A stretch of 64,000 bases of DNA. Source: Microlunatus flavus. Lineage in GTDB: Bacteria > Actinomycetota > Actinomycetes > Propionibacteriales > Propionibacteriaceae. The notes below the pieces were generated by a model, which searched no databases, was not told the DNA's origin, and saw only the letters and a program-made list of their open reading frames with translations. Both the position numbers and the translations under genes were made by a program. Positions within the stretch are counted from its first letter, which is position 1. Each line of letters starts with the position of its first letter. The stretch covers positions 682,001-746,000 of the forward strand of contig NZ_FOFA01000001.1 of NCBI RefSeq assembly GCF_900110855.1, given 5' to 3'. Below, one piece after another: positions 41,018 through 48,538 of the stretch.

Positions 41018-41974
41018 GTGGACCCGCTCAGCGACCTGCTTCGGGCGCCGCGCGCGGCGGACGCCTTCCTGCTGCGCGTCGTCATGGCGCCCCCGTGGTC
41101 GGTCCGGGTGCAGGACGGAGCCCCGCTCACGGTGATGGCCGTGACGAGCGGTTCCGCGGTGCTCCGGCCCGGGTCCGGGCCGGCCGTGGAGCTCGGCGCA
41201 GGGGACGTGGCTCTGGTGCGTGGCCCCGACCCGTACGTCGTCGCCGACCGTGACGGCACCGCTCCGCAGGCCGTCATCCACCCCGGCGGGCGGTGCGAGA
41301 CGCCCGACGGCGTGAGCCTGGAGCTGGCGATGCGCCAGGGAGTGCGGTCGTGGGGCAACGCCGGCGACGGTCCCGACACCCTGCTCGTGGGGACGTACGA
41401 GCGGGCCGGGGAGGTGGGCGCGCGCCTGCTCGCACCGCTCCCGGGGGTCGTCGTGCTGAGGGCCGGCGAGGCCCGCTCGCCGCTGCTGGCCTCGCTCGTG
41501 GCCGTGCTGGCCGGCCAGGCCGGCGCCGACGACCTGGGGCAGGCGGGCCTGCTCGACCGGCTCCTGGACGCCGTCGTCGTCGCGGCCTGCCGCGAGTGGG
41601 CGACCGGCGCGCGCACGGTGCCGGCGTGGTGGCGCGGGGACGACCCGGTCGTCCGGCAGGCGCTGGCCCTGCTGCACGACGAGCCCGCCCGGCCCTGGAC
41701 GGTGGCCTCGCTCGCGCACGCGGTCGGGCTCTCGCGGGCCGCTCTGGCCCGGCGGTTCGGGCAGGCCGTCGGCGAGCCGCCGATGGCCTACCTCACCGCG
41801 TGGCGGCTCGCGCTCGCCGCCGACCGGCTGCGCGACGGCCAGGACACGGTGGCCGCGGTCAGCCGGGCCGTCGGCTACACCAGCCCCTTCACCTTCAGCA
41901 CCGCCTTCAAGCGGCGCTACGGGCGCGGTCCGCTGGCCTGGCGGCAGGAGGCTGGCCGGGCCCTCGCCGGCTGA
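41018..41974 (+). CDS. AraC-family regulator with cupin sensor
   Basis: This 318-residue protein has an N-terminal cupin domain of the AraC cupin-6 type (PPWSVRVQDGAPLTVMAVTS) and a C-terminal double helix-turn-helix (WTVASLAHAVGLSRAALARR; AVSRAVGYTSPFTFSTAFKR). Members of this subgroup commonly control adjacent oxidoreductases. It is divergent from the NmrA/DUF1772 pair. Confidence 0.9.
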   Translation: MDPLSDLLRAPRAADAFLLRVVMAPPWSVRVQDGAPLTVMAVTSGSAVLRPGSGPAVELGAGDVALVRGPDPYVVADRDGTAPQAVIHPGGRCETPDGVSLELAMRQGVRSWGNAGDGPDTLLVGTYERAGEVGARLLAPLPGVVVLRAGEARSPLLASLVAVLAGQAGADDLGQAGLLDRLLDAVVVAACREWATGARTVPAWWRGDDPVVRQALALLHDEPARPWTVASLAHAVGLSRAALARRFGQAVGEPPMAYLTAWRLALAADRLRDGQDTVAAVSRAVGYTSPFTFSTAFKRRYGRGPLAWRQEAGRALAG

Positions 41975-41980
41975 GCGCCC

Positions 41981-43405
41981 TCAGGCCCCGAGCCACCCGC
42001 GCAGCGCCGTGCCGACGAGCCGGGACGCGCCGAACGTGGCGACGTCGGCGTACGCGCGGTCGGGCGAGGGCCAGCCGAGGTCGACGACCAGCACGTCGCG
42101 GTCCCGGCGCAGCCGGTCGACCACCGCGCGGGCCTCGGGGTGCCGGTGGACGTCGCGGCCGAGCACGAGCACCGGGTCGGCCCCGAGGGCGCCCTCGTCG
42201 AGCCGGTCCTGAGGGTGCGCCACGACCACGGGCCGCCCGGGCAGCTCGGGGCCCCAGGGCACGACCCCGACGGCGATGTTCGGGCGGTCCTCGAGCCGGA
42301 CCACGCCAAAGCGCCCGGCCGCCCGCTCGCGCCAGGCGGCGGCGTACGGGCTCACGTCGAAGGCCGCGGCGACGCGTCCGGGCGGCAGGAGGCCGGCGAG
42401 GGCGTCGGCCGTCGATCCCTCGGGCACCACCGGCCGGGTCTCGGCGGCGGCCAGCGCCCGCACCCGGGCCGCGGCCTGCGCGACCCGGTCGCCGCCGAGC
42501 GCACCGTCGGCGACCGCCCGTCCCACCGCCGCGACGATCGCGTCGACCTGCTCGGCGGTGTTGTCGTTGCCCAGGCAGAGCAGGTCGCACCCGGACGCCA
42601 GCGCCCGGACCGCGCTCTCCCCCAGCCCGCCCGGGCTCGACGCCCCGGCCATGTCCAGCGCGTCGGTCACCACGACGCCGTCGAACCCGAGCTCCTCGCG
42701 CAGCAGGCCCGTCAGCACCCGTCGGCTGAAGGTCGCCGGGGCGTCCGGGTCGACCTGCGGCAGCAGGATGTGCGACGTCATCACCGCCCGGACGCCCGCC
42801 CCGACCGTCGCGACGAACGGCACCAGCTCACGCTCGCGGAGCTCGGCGGGCGAGCGGTCGACGACCGGCAGCGCGAGGTGGGAGTCCTGGCCCGTGTCCC
42901 CGTGGCCCGGAAAGTGCTTGGCGCAGCCGGCGACGCCCGTCGCCTGCAGGCCCTCGACCCAGGCGACCCCGTGGCGGGCCACGAGGTCGGCGTCGGCCCC
43001 CAGGCTGCGGATCCCGATCACCGGGTTGTCGGGGTTGCTGTTGACGTCGACGTCCGGCGCGAAGGTCATCGTGCACCCGGTGCGGCGCATCGCCCAGCCC
43101 ACCTCGGCGGCCACCACCCGCGTGAGCGCGAGGTCGTCGAGCCGGCCGAGGACCGCGTTGCCCGGGAACGGCGAGCCGACGTCGGCGAACAGCCGCGTGA
43201 CGTCCCCGCCCTCCTCGTCGAGCGCGACGACGGCGTCCGGGTTGGCCTCGCGGATCTCCGCGGTCAGCGCCGCCAGCTGGGCGTGGCCGGCGATGTTGCG
43301 GGCGAAGAGGCACACCCCGCCCAGGCCGTCGCGCAGCCGGTCGCGCAGCCAGCCCGGCAGCGTGGTCCCCGAGAACCCCGGCAGCAGGGTGGGCAGGACG
43401 TCCAC
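41981..43405 (-). CDS. nagZ: Beta-N-acetylhexosaminidase, GH3 NagZ type
   Basis: This 474-residue enzyme removes terminal GlcNAc from chitooligosaccharides or peptidoglycan fragments. The NagZ loop KHFPGHGDTGQDSH (163-176) with the catalytic His-Asp dyad is present, and the nucleophile is Asp248 in VVTDALDMAG. DEEGGDVTRLF is the usual substrate-binding stretch. About 130 C-terminal residues form an extra domain, as in longer Gram-positive NagZ. There is no signal peptide, so it should act on imported sugars. It follows the acyltransferase gene by 3 nt and ends the nagA operon. Confidence 0.92.
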   Translation of the reverse strand: MDVLPTLLPGFSGTTLPGWLRDRLRDGLGGVCLFARNIAGHAQLAALTAEIREANPDAVVALDEEGGDVTRLFADVGSPFPGNAVLGRLDDLALTRVVAAEVGWAMRRTGCTMTFAPDVDVNSNPDNPVIGIRSLGADADLVARHGVAWVEGLQATGVAGCAKHFPGHGDTGQDSHLALPVVDRSPAELRERELVPFVATVGAGVRAVMTSHILLPQVDPDAPATFSRRVLTGLLREELGFDGVVVTDALDMAGASSPGGLGESAVRALASGCDLLCLGNDNTAEQVDAIVAAVGRAVADGALGGDRVAQAAARVRALAAAETRPVVPEGSTADALAGLLPPGRVAAAFDVSPYAAAWRERAAGRFGVVRLEDRPNIAVGVVPWGPELPGRPVVVAHPQDRLDEGALGADPVLVLGRDVHRHPEARAVVDRLRRDRDVLVVDLGWPSPDRAYADVATFGASRLVGTALRGWLGA

Positions 43406-43408
43406 GAC

Positions 43409-44380
43409 TCAGACCTCCCCGTCGTTCCGGGTGCCGGCCGGTGCGGCCAGCCGGCCCTCGACGAGGTGCCAGTGCTCACCCGAGCGCCACACGGAGAGGA
43501 TCGCCCGCTGCAGGGACGTCTCTGCGACGAGGCGGTCCACCTCGGGCCGGCCGCGGCGCGCGAAGGCGAAGAAGAACGCGTCCTCGTCGGCCTCGCGCCG
43601 CTCCCCGTAGGTGCGCCAGCGCCGCTGGAACCGCGCCAGGTTGGAGCCCGGCAGCAGCCGGGGCAGGCGCGGGTCGAGCATCCAGCTGACGCAGTGCAGG
43701 TCGAGCGGACCGAGCTCGGGGAAGTGCCGGGCGAAGAAGGGCTGCGCGGCGGCCAGCGCCGCGTCGACGTCGGCGTCGCGCAGGGCGGCACCGCGCGGGA
43801 TGTGCGTCGAGCACACGAGCTCGCGCCCGCTCCCGTCGACGGTGGTGCCCTCCTCGACGGAGAACTGGAGCCGACCGAGCCGGTAGAGCGCCCCCGACCA
43901 GACCCACCCGGTCTCCCACGCGTACGAGTAGAGGCCGAACCGGCCGCTGACCAGGCGGTGCACCCAGACCTGCTGTCCCAGGTCGGCCACCGTCGCGGCC
44001 GACACGTCGGCCGGGACCCCGCGCGAGGCGTGGAAGGCGGCCAGCGCGGGCGCGGTCGCCAGCAGGGCGAGCACGGCGAGCACGCCGTCCTCCCCGACCT
44101 CGACGCCCTCCCAGACGTCGTCCCCGTCGCGCGCCGGCAGGTCGCCGATGCGGTCGAGCAGGCGTCGCGCCGCCTGCTCGACGACGGCGAGGTCGGCGGG
44201 CCGCTCGAGCACGCCGCGGGCCGCGGCGACCAGGTCGGGCAGGTCCGGCCCCCGGAACCCGAGCGCCTCGGCGTGCTCCTCGAGGTCCGGCCGGGACAGC
44301 TCGGCCCGGACATGGGCCGGACTGGAGGACGGTGCGGCGCCGAGGGTGGCGGTGGGCGCGGCGGAGGGGTCGGCGCTCAT
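43409..44380 (-). CDS. NAT_N/GNAT-type acyltransferase-domain protein
   Basis: This 323-residue protein lies in the middle of the nagA-nagZ operon, overlapping nagA by 4 nt and ending 3 nt before nagZ. Its C-terminal part has the GNAT-like signature of actinobacterial acyltransferase-domain proteins (WETGWVWSGALYRLGRLQF, then LDLHCVSWMLDPRLPRLLPG, NLARFQRRW). An all-helical N-terminal domain precedes it (LEEHAEALGFRGPDLPDLV). The acceptor and donor are unknown. Tight coupling to amino-sugar genes suggests it acylates, or strips acyl groups from, an amino sugar or muropeptide. Confidence 0.72.
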   Translation of the reverse strand: MSADPSAAPTATLGAAPSSSPAHVRAELSRPDLEEHAEALGFRGPDLPDLVAAARGVLERPADLAVVEQAARRLLDRIGDLPARDGDDVWEGVEVGEDGVLAVLALLATAPALAAFHASRGVPADVSAATVADLGQQVWVHRLVSGRFGLYSYAWETGWVWSGALYRLGRLQFSVEEGTTVDGSGRELVCSTHIPRGAALRDADVDAALAAAQPFFARHFPELGPLDLHCVSWMLDPRLPRLLPGSNLARFQRRWRTYGERREADEDAFFFAFARRGRPEVDRLVAETSLQRAILSVWRSGEHWHLVEGRLAAPAGTRNDGEV

Positions 44381-45522
44381 GCGGCGTCGAGCCAGCGACC
44401 GCGCCGCATCACGCGCCGCAGCGTCCCGTCGTCGTCGACCAGGCAGAGGTCCGCCGGACCGCCGGGCCGCAACGTCCCGGCGTCCAGGCCGTAGTGCCGG
44501 GCGGCGTTCGTCGACGCGACGCGCGAGGCCGCGGCGAGGTCGCCGGTCATCCCCGCGACGAGGGCGAACGCGCGGCCCGTGGTGAGCGTCGAGCCCGCGA
44601 TGGCCCCCGGGGCGCCGTCGCGACCGACCAGCCGGGCCTGTCCGTCGACGACCTGCACCTGCAGGCCGCCGAGCGCGTACGGGCCGTCGGGCATCCCCGC
44701 CGCCACCATCGCGTCGGTGACGAGCACGACGCCGTCGGGTCCGGCTGCACCCAGGGCCATGCGGAGCACCTCGGCGTCGACGTGGAACCCGTCGGCGATC
44801 AGCTCCGCGGCCACCCGCGGGTCGGTGAGCAGCCGCGGCACCGGGCCGGGCCTGCGGTGGTGGATGGGCGACATCGCGTTGAAGACGTGGGTGCCGACGT
44901 CGGCCCCGGCCTCCAGCGCCCGGACGACCATGGCGTCGTCGGCCATGGTGTGGCCCACCGCCACGTGCACGCCGGCGGCGACGAAGCGGCGTACGGCGTC
45001 GAGCCCGCCGTTCAGCTCGGGGGCCAGCGTGACCAGGCGGAGCGCACCACGCCCGGCCTCGACGAGCCGGTCGACGGCCTGCGGGTCGGGGGCGCGGAGC
45101 AGGGAGGGTTCGTGGGCGCCGGGCTGGTCGGCGGACAGGAACGGCCCCTCGAGGTGCACGCCCGCGAGGTGGCCGTCGGCGACGAGGTCGGCGAGGGTGT
45201 CGAGCTGGGCGCACAGGTCGTCGACCGAGGCGGTGACGAGGCTGGCGAAGCTCGTCGTCGTGCCGTGCGCCGCGTGGAAGTCGCGCGCGGCGAGGGCTTC
45301 GTCGGCGTCGGTCGTGGCGTAGTCGTGCCCGCCGCCGCCGTGGACGTGGGTGTCGACGAAGCCGGGGACCACCCAGCCGCCCAGACGTTCCGCGCGCTCG
45401 TCCCAGGCGTTCGCGGCGACCGTGGCCACCCGCTCGCCGCGGACCTCGACGACCGCGTCGTCCAGCACTCCGCCCGCCGTCACGACGTGCGCGGCCCGGA
45501 AGCGGTGGACGTCGTCGGTCAC
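44377..45522 (-). CDS. nagA: N-acetylglucosamine-6-phosphate deacetylase
   Basis: NagA removes acetate from GlcNAc-6-phosphate. The 381-residue amidohydrolase barrel shows GFVDTHVHGGGG (His59, His61), GVHLEGPFLSADQPGAHEP with the metal-binding Glu, VGHTMAD, GTHVFNAMSPIHHR and the catalytic Asp in LVTDAMVAAGM. It starts the operon nagA - acyltransferase - nagZ. TAGCCT lies 6 nt before the GTG, so the message is probably leaderless. Together with the BadF kinase and NagB it completes GlcNAc breakdown. Confidence 0.94.
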   Translation of the reverse strand: MTDDVHRFRAAHVVTAGGVLDDAVVEVRGERVATVAANAWDERAERLGGWVVPGFVDTHVHGGGGHDYATTDADEALAARDFHAAHGTTTSFASLVTASVDDLCAQLDTLADLVADGHLAGVHLEGPFLSADQPGAHEPSLLRAPDPQAVDRLVEAGRGALRLVTLAPELNGGLDAVRRFVAAGVHVAVGHTMADDAMVVRALEAGADVGTHVFNAMSPIHHRRPGPVPRLLTDPRVAAELIADGFHVDAEVLRMALGAAGPDGVVLVTDAMVAAGMPDGPYALGGLQVQVVDGQARLVGRDGAPGAIAGSTLTTGRAFALVAGMTGDLAAASRVASTNAARHYGLDAGTLRPGGPADLCLVDDDGTLRRVMRRGRWLDAA

Positions 45523-45528
45523 GGCCTC

Positions 45529-45534
45529 AGGCTA
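45529..45534 (-). promoter_or_regulatory. -10 box of the nagA operon, leaderless
   Basis: TAGCCT on the minus strand ends 6 nt before the GTG at 45522. Confidence 0.6.
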
Positions 45535-45551
45535 ACGAGCGGAGCCCGCGG

Positions 45552-45569
45552 CCCTTCGCCAGGCTCAGG
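45552..45569 (+). repeat. 18-bp dispersed repeat, copy 2
   Basis: CCCTTCGCCAGGCTCAGG matches the minus-strand copy at 7545-7562 at 16 of 18 positions. It lies between nagA and the SPL-family gene. Confidence 0.5.
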
Positions 45570-45597
45570 GGACGGGGCCGGGTTCCGCGACCGGGGC

Positions 45598-46689
45598 TCA
45601 GAAGGCGTACCGGACCGTGCACCAGGGCGCGCGCTCCTCGATGAGCGCGAGGAGCTGCTCGACGTAGCCCTGCTTGGCGCGCCAGGCGTAGCGGACGTTG
45701 AGCTGGCCGTTCTGGGAACGCTTGGTCTCCTGCAGGCGCGGCTGCCAGAGCAGGTCCTCGGCCTTGGCGTGCCAGCCGAGGTTGACCTCGTGGAGCTGCT
45801 CGTTGTGGGTCAGGAAGATGACCTCGCAGGCGAGCTGGGCCCTGGTGCGCTCCGACGTCGCGTCGCCGAGGGCGTCGAGCAGGTCGGCCCAGCGCGCGAG
45901 CCAGCCGTTCTCGACGACGACGGGCGAGAAGTTCACGTGCACCTCGTAGCCGGCCTCGACGAACGCGTCGATCGCCGCCAGCCGCTCCGGGACGGGGCTG
46001 GTCCGGATGTCGAGGAGCTTGGCGGTGTCCTCGGGCATGAGCGAGAAGCGGACGCGCGTACGGCCCTGCGGGTCCAGGTCGAGCAGGTCCCGGTTGACGT
46101 ACTTGGTGGCGAACGACGCCTTGGCGTTCGGCAGGGAGCGGAACGTCGCCACCAGGTCGGCGACGTTGTCGCTGATCATCGCGTCGACGCTGCAGTCGCT
46201 GTTCTCGCCGAGGTCGTAGACCCAGTCGGTCGGGTCGCACTGGTTGGGCTCGGGCTTGACGCCCTGCTTGGCGGCGTGTCGCACGAGGTGCGCGGTGATC
46301 TGGTCGATGTTCGTGAACACGGTGACCGGGTTGCTGTAGCCCTTGTGCCGCGGGACGTAGCAGTAGGCGCAGGCCATGGCGCAGCCGTTGCTCGTCGAGG
46401 GCGCGATGAAGTCCGCGGAGCGCCCGTTCGGCCGGGTGCGGACCGTCTTGAGCTCGCCCAGGACCAGCGCCTCGCGCTTGATCCGCACCCAGCGGCGCAC
46501 GTTCTCCTCGTCCCCGTGCAGCTCGGGGATGCGCCAGTGGCTCGCGACCTCGACGACCTCGGCGTCGGGCCACCGGGCCGCGACCTGCTGACCGCGCGGC
46601 GACGCGAGCGCAGCCGGCTCGGCGTAGATACGAGTGATGTCCAGCAGCGGTGGCGTGGGGCGGACCGGTGCGGCGGTGGGGGTCGTCAT
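45598..46689 (-). CDS. Spore-photoproduct-lyase family radical SAM protein
   Basis: This 363-residue protein has the radical SAM iron-sulfur motif CAMACAYCYVPRHKGYSN (Cys103, Cys107, Cys110) with the CX3CX2C spacing of spore photoproduct lyase. Supporting stretches are FIAPSTSNG before it, and ARVRFSLMPED-like and VHVNFSPVVVENGW segments later. SPL repairs UV thymine dimers in endospores. This actinobacterial branch occurs without endospore genes, so a different DNA or other target is likely. It stands alone. The ATG at 46689 is used; a GTG two codons upstream is also possible. Confidence 0.82.
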   Translation of the reverse strand: MTTPTAAPVRPTPPLLDITRIYAEPAALASPRGQQVAARWPDAEVVEVASHWRIPELHGDEENVRRWVRIKREALVLGELKTVRTRPNGRSADFIAPSTSNGCAMACAYCYVPRHKGYSNPVTVFTNIDQITAHLVRHAAKQGVKPEPNQCDPTDWVYDLGENSDCSVDAMISDNVADLVATFRSLPNAKASFATKYVNRDLLDLDPQGRTRVRFSLMPEDTAKLLDIRTSPVPERLAAIDAFVEAGYEVHVNFSPVVVENGWLARWADLLDALGDATSERTRAQLACEVIFLTHNEQLHEVNLGWHAKAEDLLWQPRLQETKRSQNGQLNVRYAWRAKQGYVEQLLALIEERAPWCTVRYAF

Positions 46690-46801
46690 CGTCACCCATG
46701 CTTCCGCGGCACCCGCCCGGAGCGACGCACCGCAGGGGCGTGACGGCCCCGCACTACGTTGGGTCGCGCACGACAAGACACTCCCACGAGAGGCGACCGA
46801 C

Positions 46802-47362
46802 ATGGCCGACGAGCTGAACGGGCGCACCGTCGCCTTCCTGATGGCGAACGCCGGCGTCGAGCAGGTGGAGCTGACCGGGCCGCGCGAGGCCCTCGAGAAG
46901 GCCGGCGCGACCGTCGTCCTGCTGGCGCCGGAGAAGGACACGATCCAGGCGTTCAACGACGACGTCGAGAAGGGCGACACCTTCGACGCCGACCTCGCGG
47001 TCAGCGACGCCGACCCGGGCGACTACGACCTGCTCGTGCTGCCCGGCGGCACGACGAACCCCGACACCCTGCGCCAGGACGACGACGCGGTGTCGTTCGT
47101 CAAGCGCTTCGCGCGAAGCGGCAAGCCGGTCGGGGCGATCTGCCACGGCCCGTGGACCCTCATCGAGGCCGACGTCGTGCGCGGCGTCACCCTGAGCAGC
47201 TGGCCCTCGCTCAAGACCGACATCCGCAACGCCGGCGGCACCTGGCAGGACCAGGAGGTCACCCGCTCGGACGCCGGCGGCTTCGTCCTCATCACCAGCC
47301 GCAACCCCGACGACATCCCCGCCTTCGGCGCGGCGCTGGTCGAGGAGCTCTCCGCCTCGTAG
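46802..47362 (+). CDS. DJ-1/PfpI family protein (type 1 glutamine amidotransferase-like)
   Basis: This 186-residue protein has the PfpI nucleophile elbow VGAICHGPW with Cys114 and His115, and Glu20 (GVEQVELTGP) at the usual third site. LLVLPGGTTNPD is the conserved strand-turn. PfpI/YhbO-type proteins act as proteases, chaperones or deglycases in stress. The ATG has GAGAGGCGA upstream, and TACGTT at 46755-46760 may be its -10 box, so this one keeps a leader. Confidence 0.87.
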   Translation: MADELNGRTVAFLMANAGVEQVELTGPREALEKAGATVVLLAPEKDTIQAFNDDVEKGDTFDADLAVSDADPGDYDLLVLPGGTTNPDTLRQDDDAVSFVKRFARSGKPVGAICHGPWTLIEADVVRGVTLSSWPSLKTDIRNAGGTWQDQEVTRSDAGGFVLITSRNPDDIPAFGAALVEELSAS

Positions 47363-47437
47363 CGCGCACCTCTGACCGCTCGTCGCACCGGGCGCCGGCA
47401 GCCCCGGTGCGACAGCGGGAGGCACCTCGACGAGTGG

Positions 47438-48109
47438 TCAGGATCCCGCTGACGCCGCGGGCACGTCCTTCAGCAGCAGGCGCTGCCAGCTGTCCAGGAG
47501 CCACCACCGGAACCGTTCGGTGCTCCACCCGCGGTCGCGCACGAGCATCGCGTAGTGCTCGGCGCCGTTGGTCGTCCAGACGACGTCGGCCACCTCGTCG
47601 AGCGTCAGGTCCTCGCGCAGCTCGCCCGTGGAGGCGAGGTCGGCCGCCAGCCGGCGCATGTTCCGCGCACGGCGCTCGGTGATCTCCCGCCAGACCTGGG
47701 CGAGGTCGGGGTGCGCGCTCGCCGCGTCGCGCAGCACCAGGAAGAGCGGCGCCACGCGCCCCTGGAGCTCACTGACCGCGTCCGCGTAGATCGCGAGCTT
47801 CCCGGTGGCGCTCGGCTCAGCCCGCATCCGCACGGCGTACTCCCGCGCGCCGCCCTCGACGGGCCGGTCGGTGCCCGACAGCGCCAGCTCCACCAGCTCG
47901 CGGAACAGCGCCGGCTTGGGTCCGACGGAGGCGTACACCGTGTCGACCGACACCCCCGCCTGCCGCGCGACCACGGCCACGGTCGTGGCGGCGTACCCGT
48001 CGGCGAGGAAACGCTCCGACGCCGCCGCCAGGATCCGGCGGCGCGTCTCCACCGCCGCCGCCTGCCGCCCCGAGGCGTCGTAGCGACGGGCCTTGACGTC
48101 GTCGCTCAT
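47438..48109 (-). CDS. TetR-family regulator
   Basis: This 223-residue protein has a TetR helix-turn-helix: VETRRRILAAASERFLADGY, then VARQAGVSVDTVYASVGPKPALF. It is divergent from a small gene at 48171 with a 6-7-6 inverted repeat between, and likely represses it. The ATG at 48109 (or the GTG at 48112) is preferred over upstream in-frame codons, because a TAGGGT box lies 8 nt before it. Confidence 0.88.
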   Translation of the reverse strand: MSDDVKARRYDASGRQAAAVETRRRILAAASERFLADGYAATTVAVVARQAGVSVDTVYASVGPKPALFRELVELALSGTDRPVEGGAREYAVRMRAEPSATGKLAIYADAVSELQGRVAPLFLVLRDAASAHPDLAQVWREITERRARNMRRLAADLASTGELREDLTLDEVADVVWTTNGAEHYAMLVRDRGWSTERFRWWLLDSWQRLLLKDVPAASAGS

Positions 48110-48117
48110 CACGGAGC

Positions 48118-48123
48118 ACCCTA
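48118..48123 (-). promoter_or_regulatory. -10 box of tetR, leaderless
   Basis: TAGGGT on the minus strand ends 8 nt before the ATG at 48109 and 5 nt before the GTG at 48112. Confidence 0.6.
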
Positions 48124-48132
48124 GCACTATTC

Positions 48133-48151
48133 GTCCGATGTTCCTTCGGAC
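48133..48151. promoter_or_regulatory. GTCCGA-N7-TCGGAC operator
   Basis: A perfect 6-7-6 inverted repeat lies between the TetR gene and the divergent small gene, just upstream of the TetR -10 box. It is the likely TetR binding site. Confidence 0.6.
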
Positions 48152-48170
48152 CAATTGTTCAGGAGGACCC

Positions 48171-48482
48171 GTGGCGCTCTACGCCTGGAGGCAGGACGTC
48201 CCGATCGGCACCGACGCGTACGCCGACATCACCGCCCGCATGGAGGGCGCGACCATGCCCGGCCTGGTCGTCCACCTCGCCCTCGAGGCCGAGGACGGGC
48301 ACCTGCAGTACCTCGACGTCTGGGAGTCCGAGGAGGCGTGCGACGCCGCGACCGAGGCGGTCGTCCACCCCGCCGTCGGCCCGGTGCTGCGCGCGCGGAA
48401 CATCCGGGTGGCGGCCGAGCCGCCGCGGGTCCCGGTCCGCCTGGTCGAGGTGCGGTTCGCGGACCGGTCGCTCCCGGGCTGA
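48171..48482 (+). CDS. Small protein of possible dimeric alpha-beta barrel fold
   Basis: I do not recognise this 103-residue protein with certainty. The pattern of MALYAWRQDVPIGTDAYADI, PGLVVHLALEAEDGHLQYLDVWESEEAC and a C-terminal beta strand VPVRLVEVRFADR recalls the ferredoxin-like barrel of antibiotic-biosynthesis-monooxygenase or EthD-type proteins. AGGAGGA sits 3 nt before the GTG. The divergent TetR gene and intervening operator suggest it is induced by a small molecule. Confidence 0.7.
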   Translation: MALYAWRQDVPIGTDAYADITARMEGATMPGLVVHLALEAEDGHLQYLDVWESEEACDAATEAVVHPAVGPVLRARNIRVAAEPPRVPVRLVEVRFADRSLPG

Positions 48483-48526
48483 GGGTCGAGCCGGCGCAGG
48501 GGCTGGCAGCCGGGCCCGCCGCGCGG

Positions 48527-48532
48527 CAGGAT
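48527..48532 (+). promoter_or_regulatory. -10 box of the AraC gene, leaderless
   Basis: CAGGAT ends 6 nt before the GTG at 48539. Confidence 0.5.
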
Positions 48533-48538
48533 CGGGTC

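Noticed and set aside
45598-46689. Evidence for endospore formation
   Set aside because: The SPL family has non-spore branches in actinobacteria; one gene is not evidence of sporulation.
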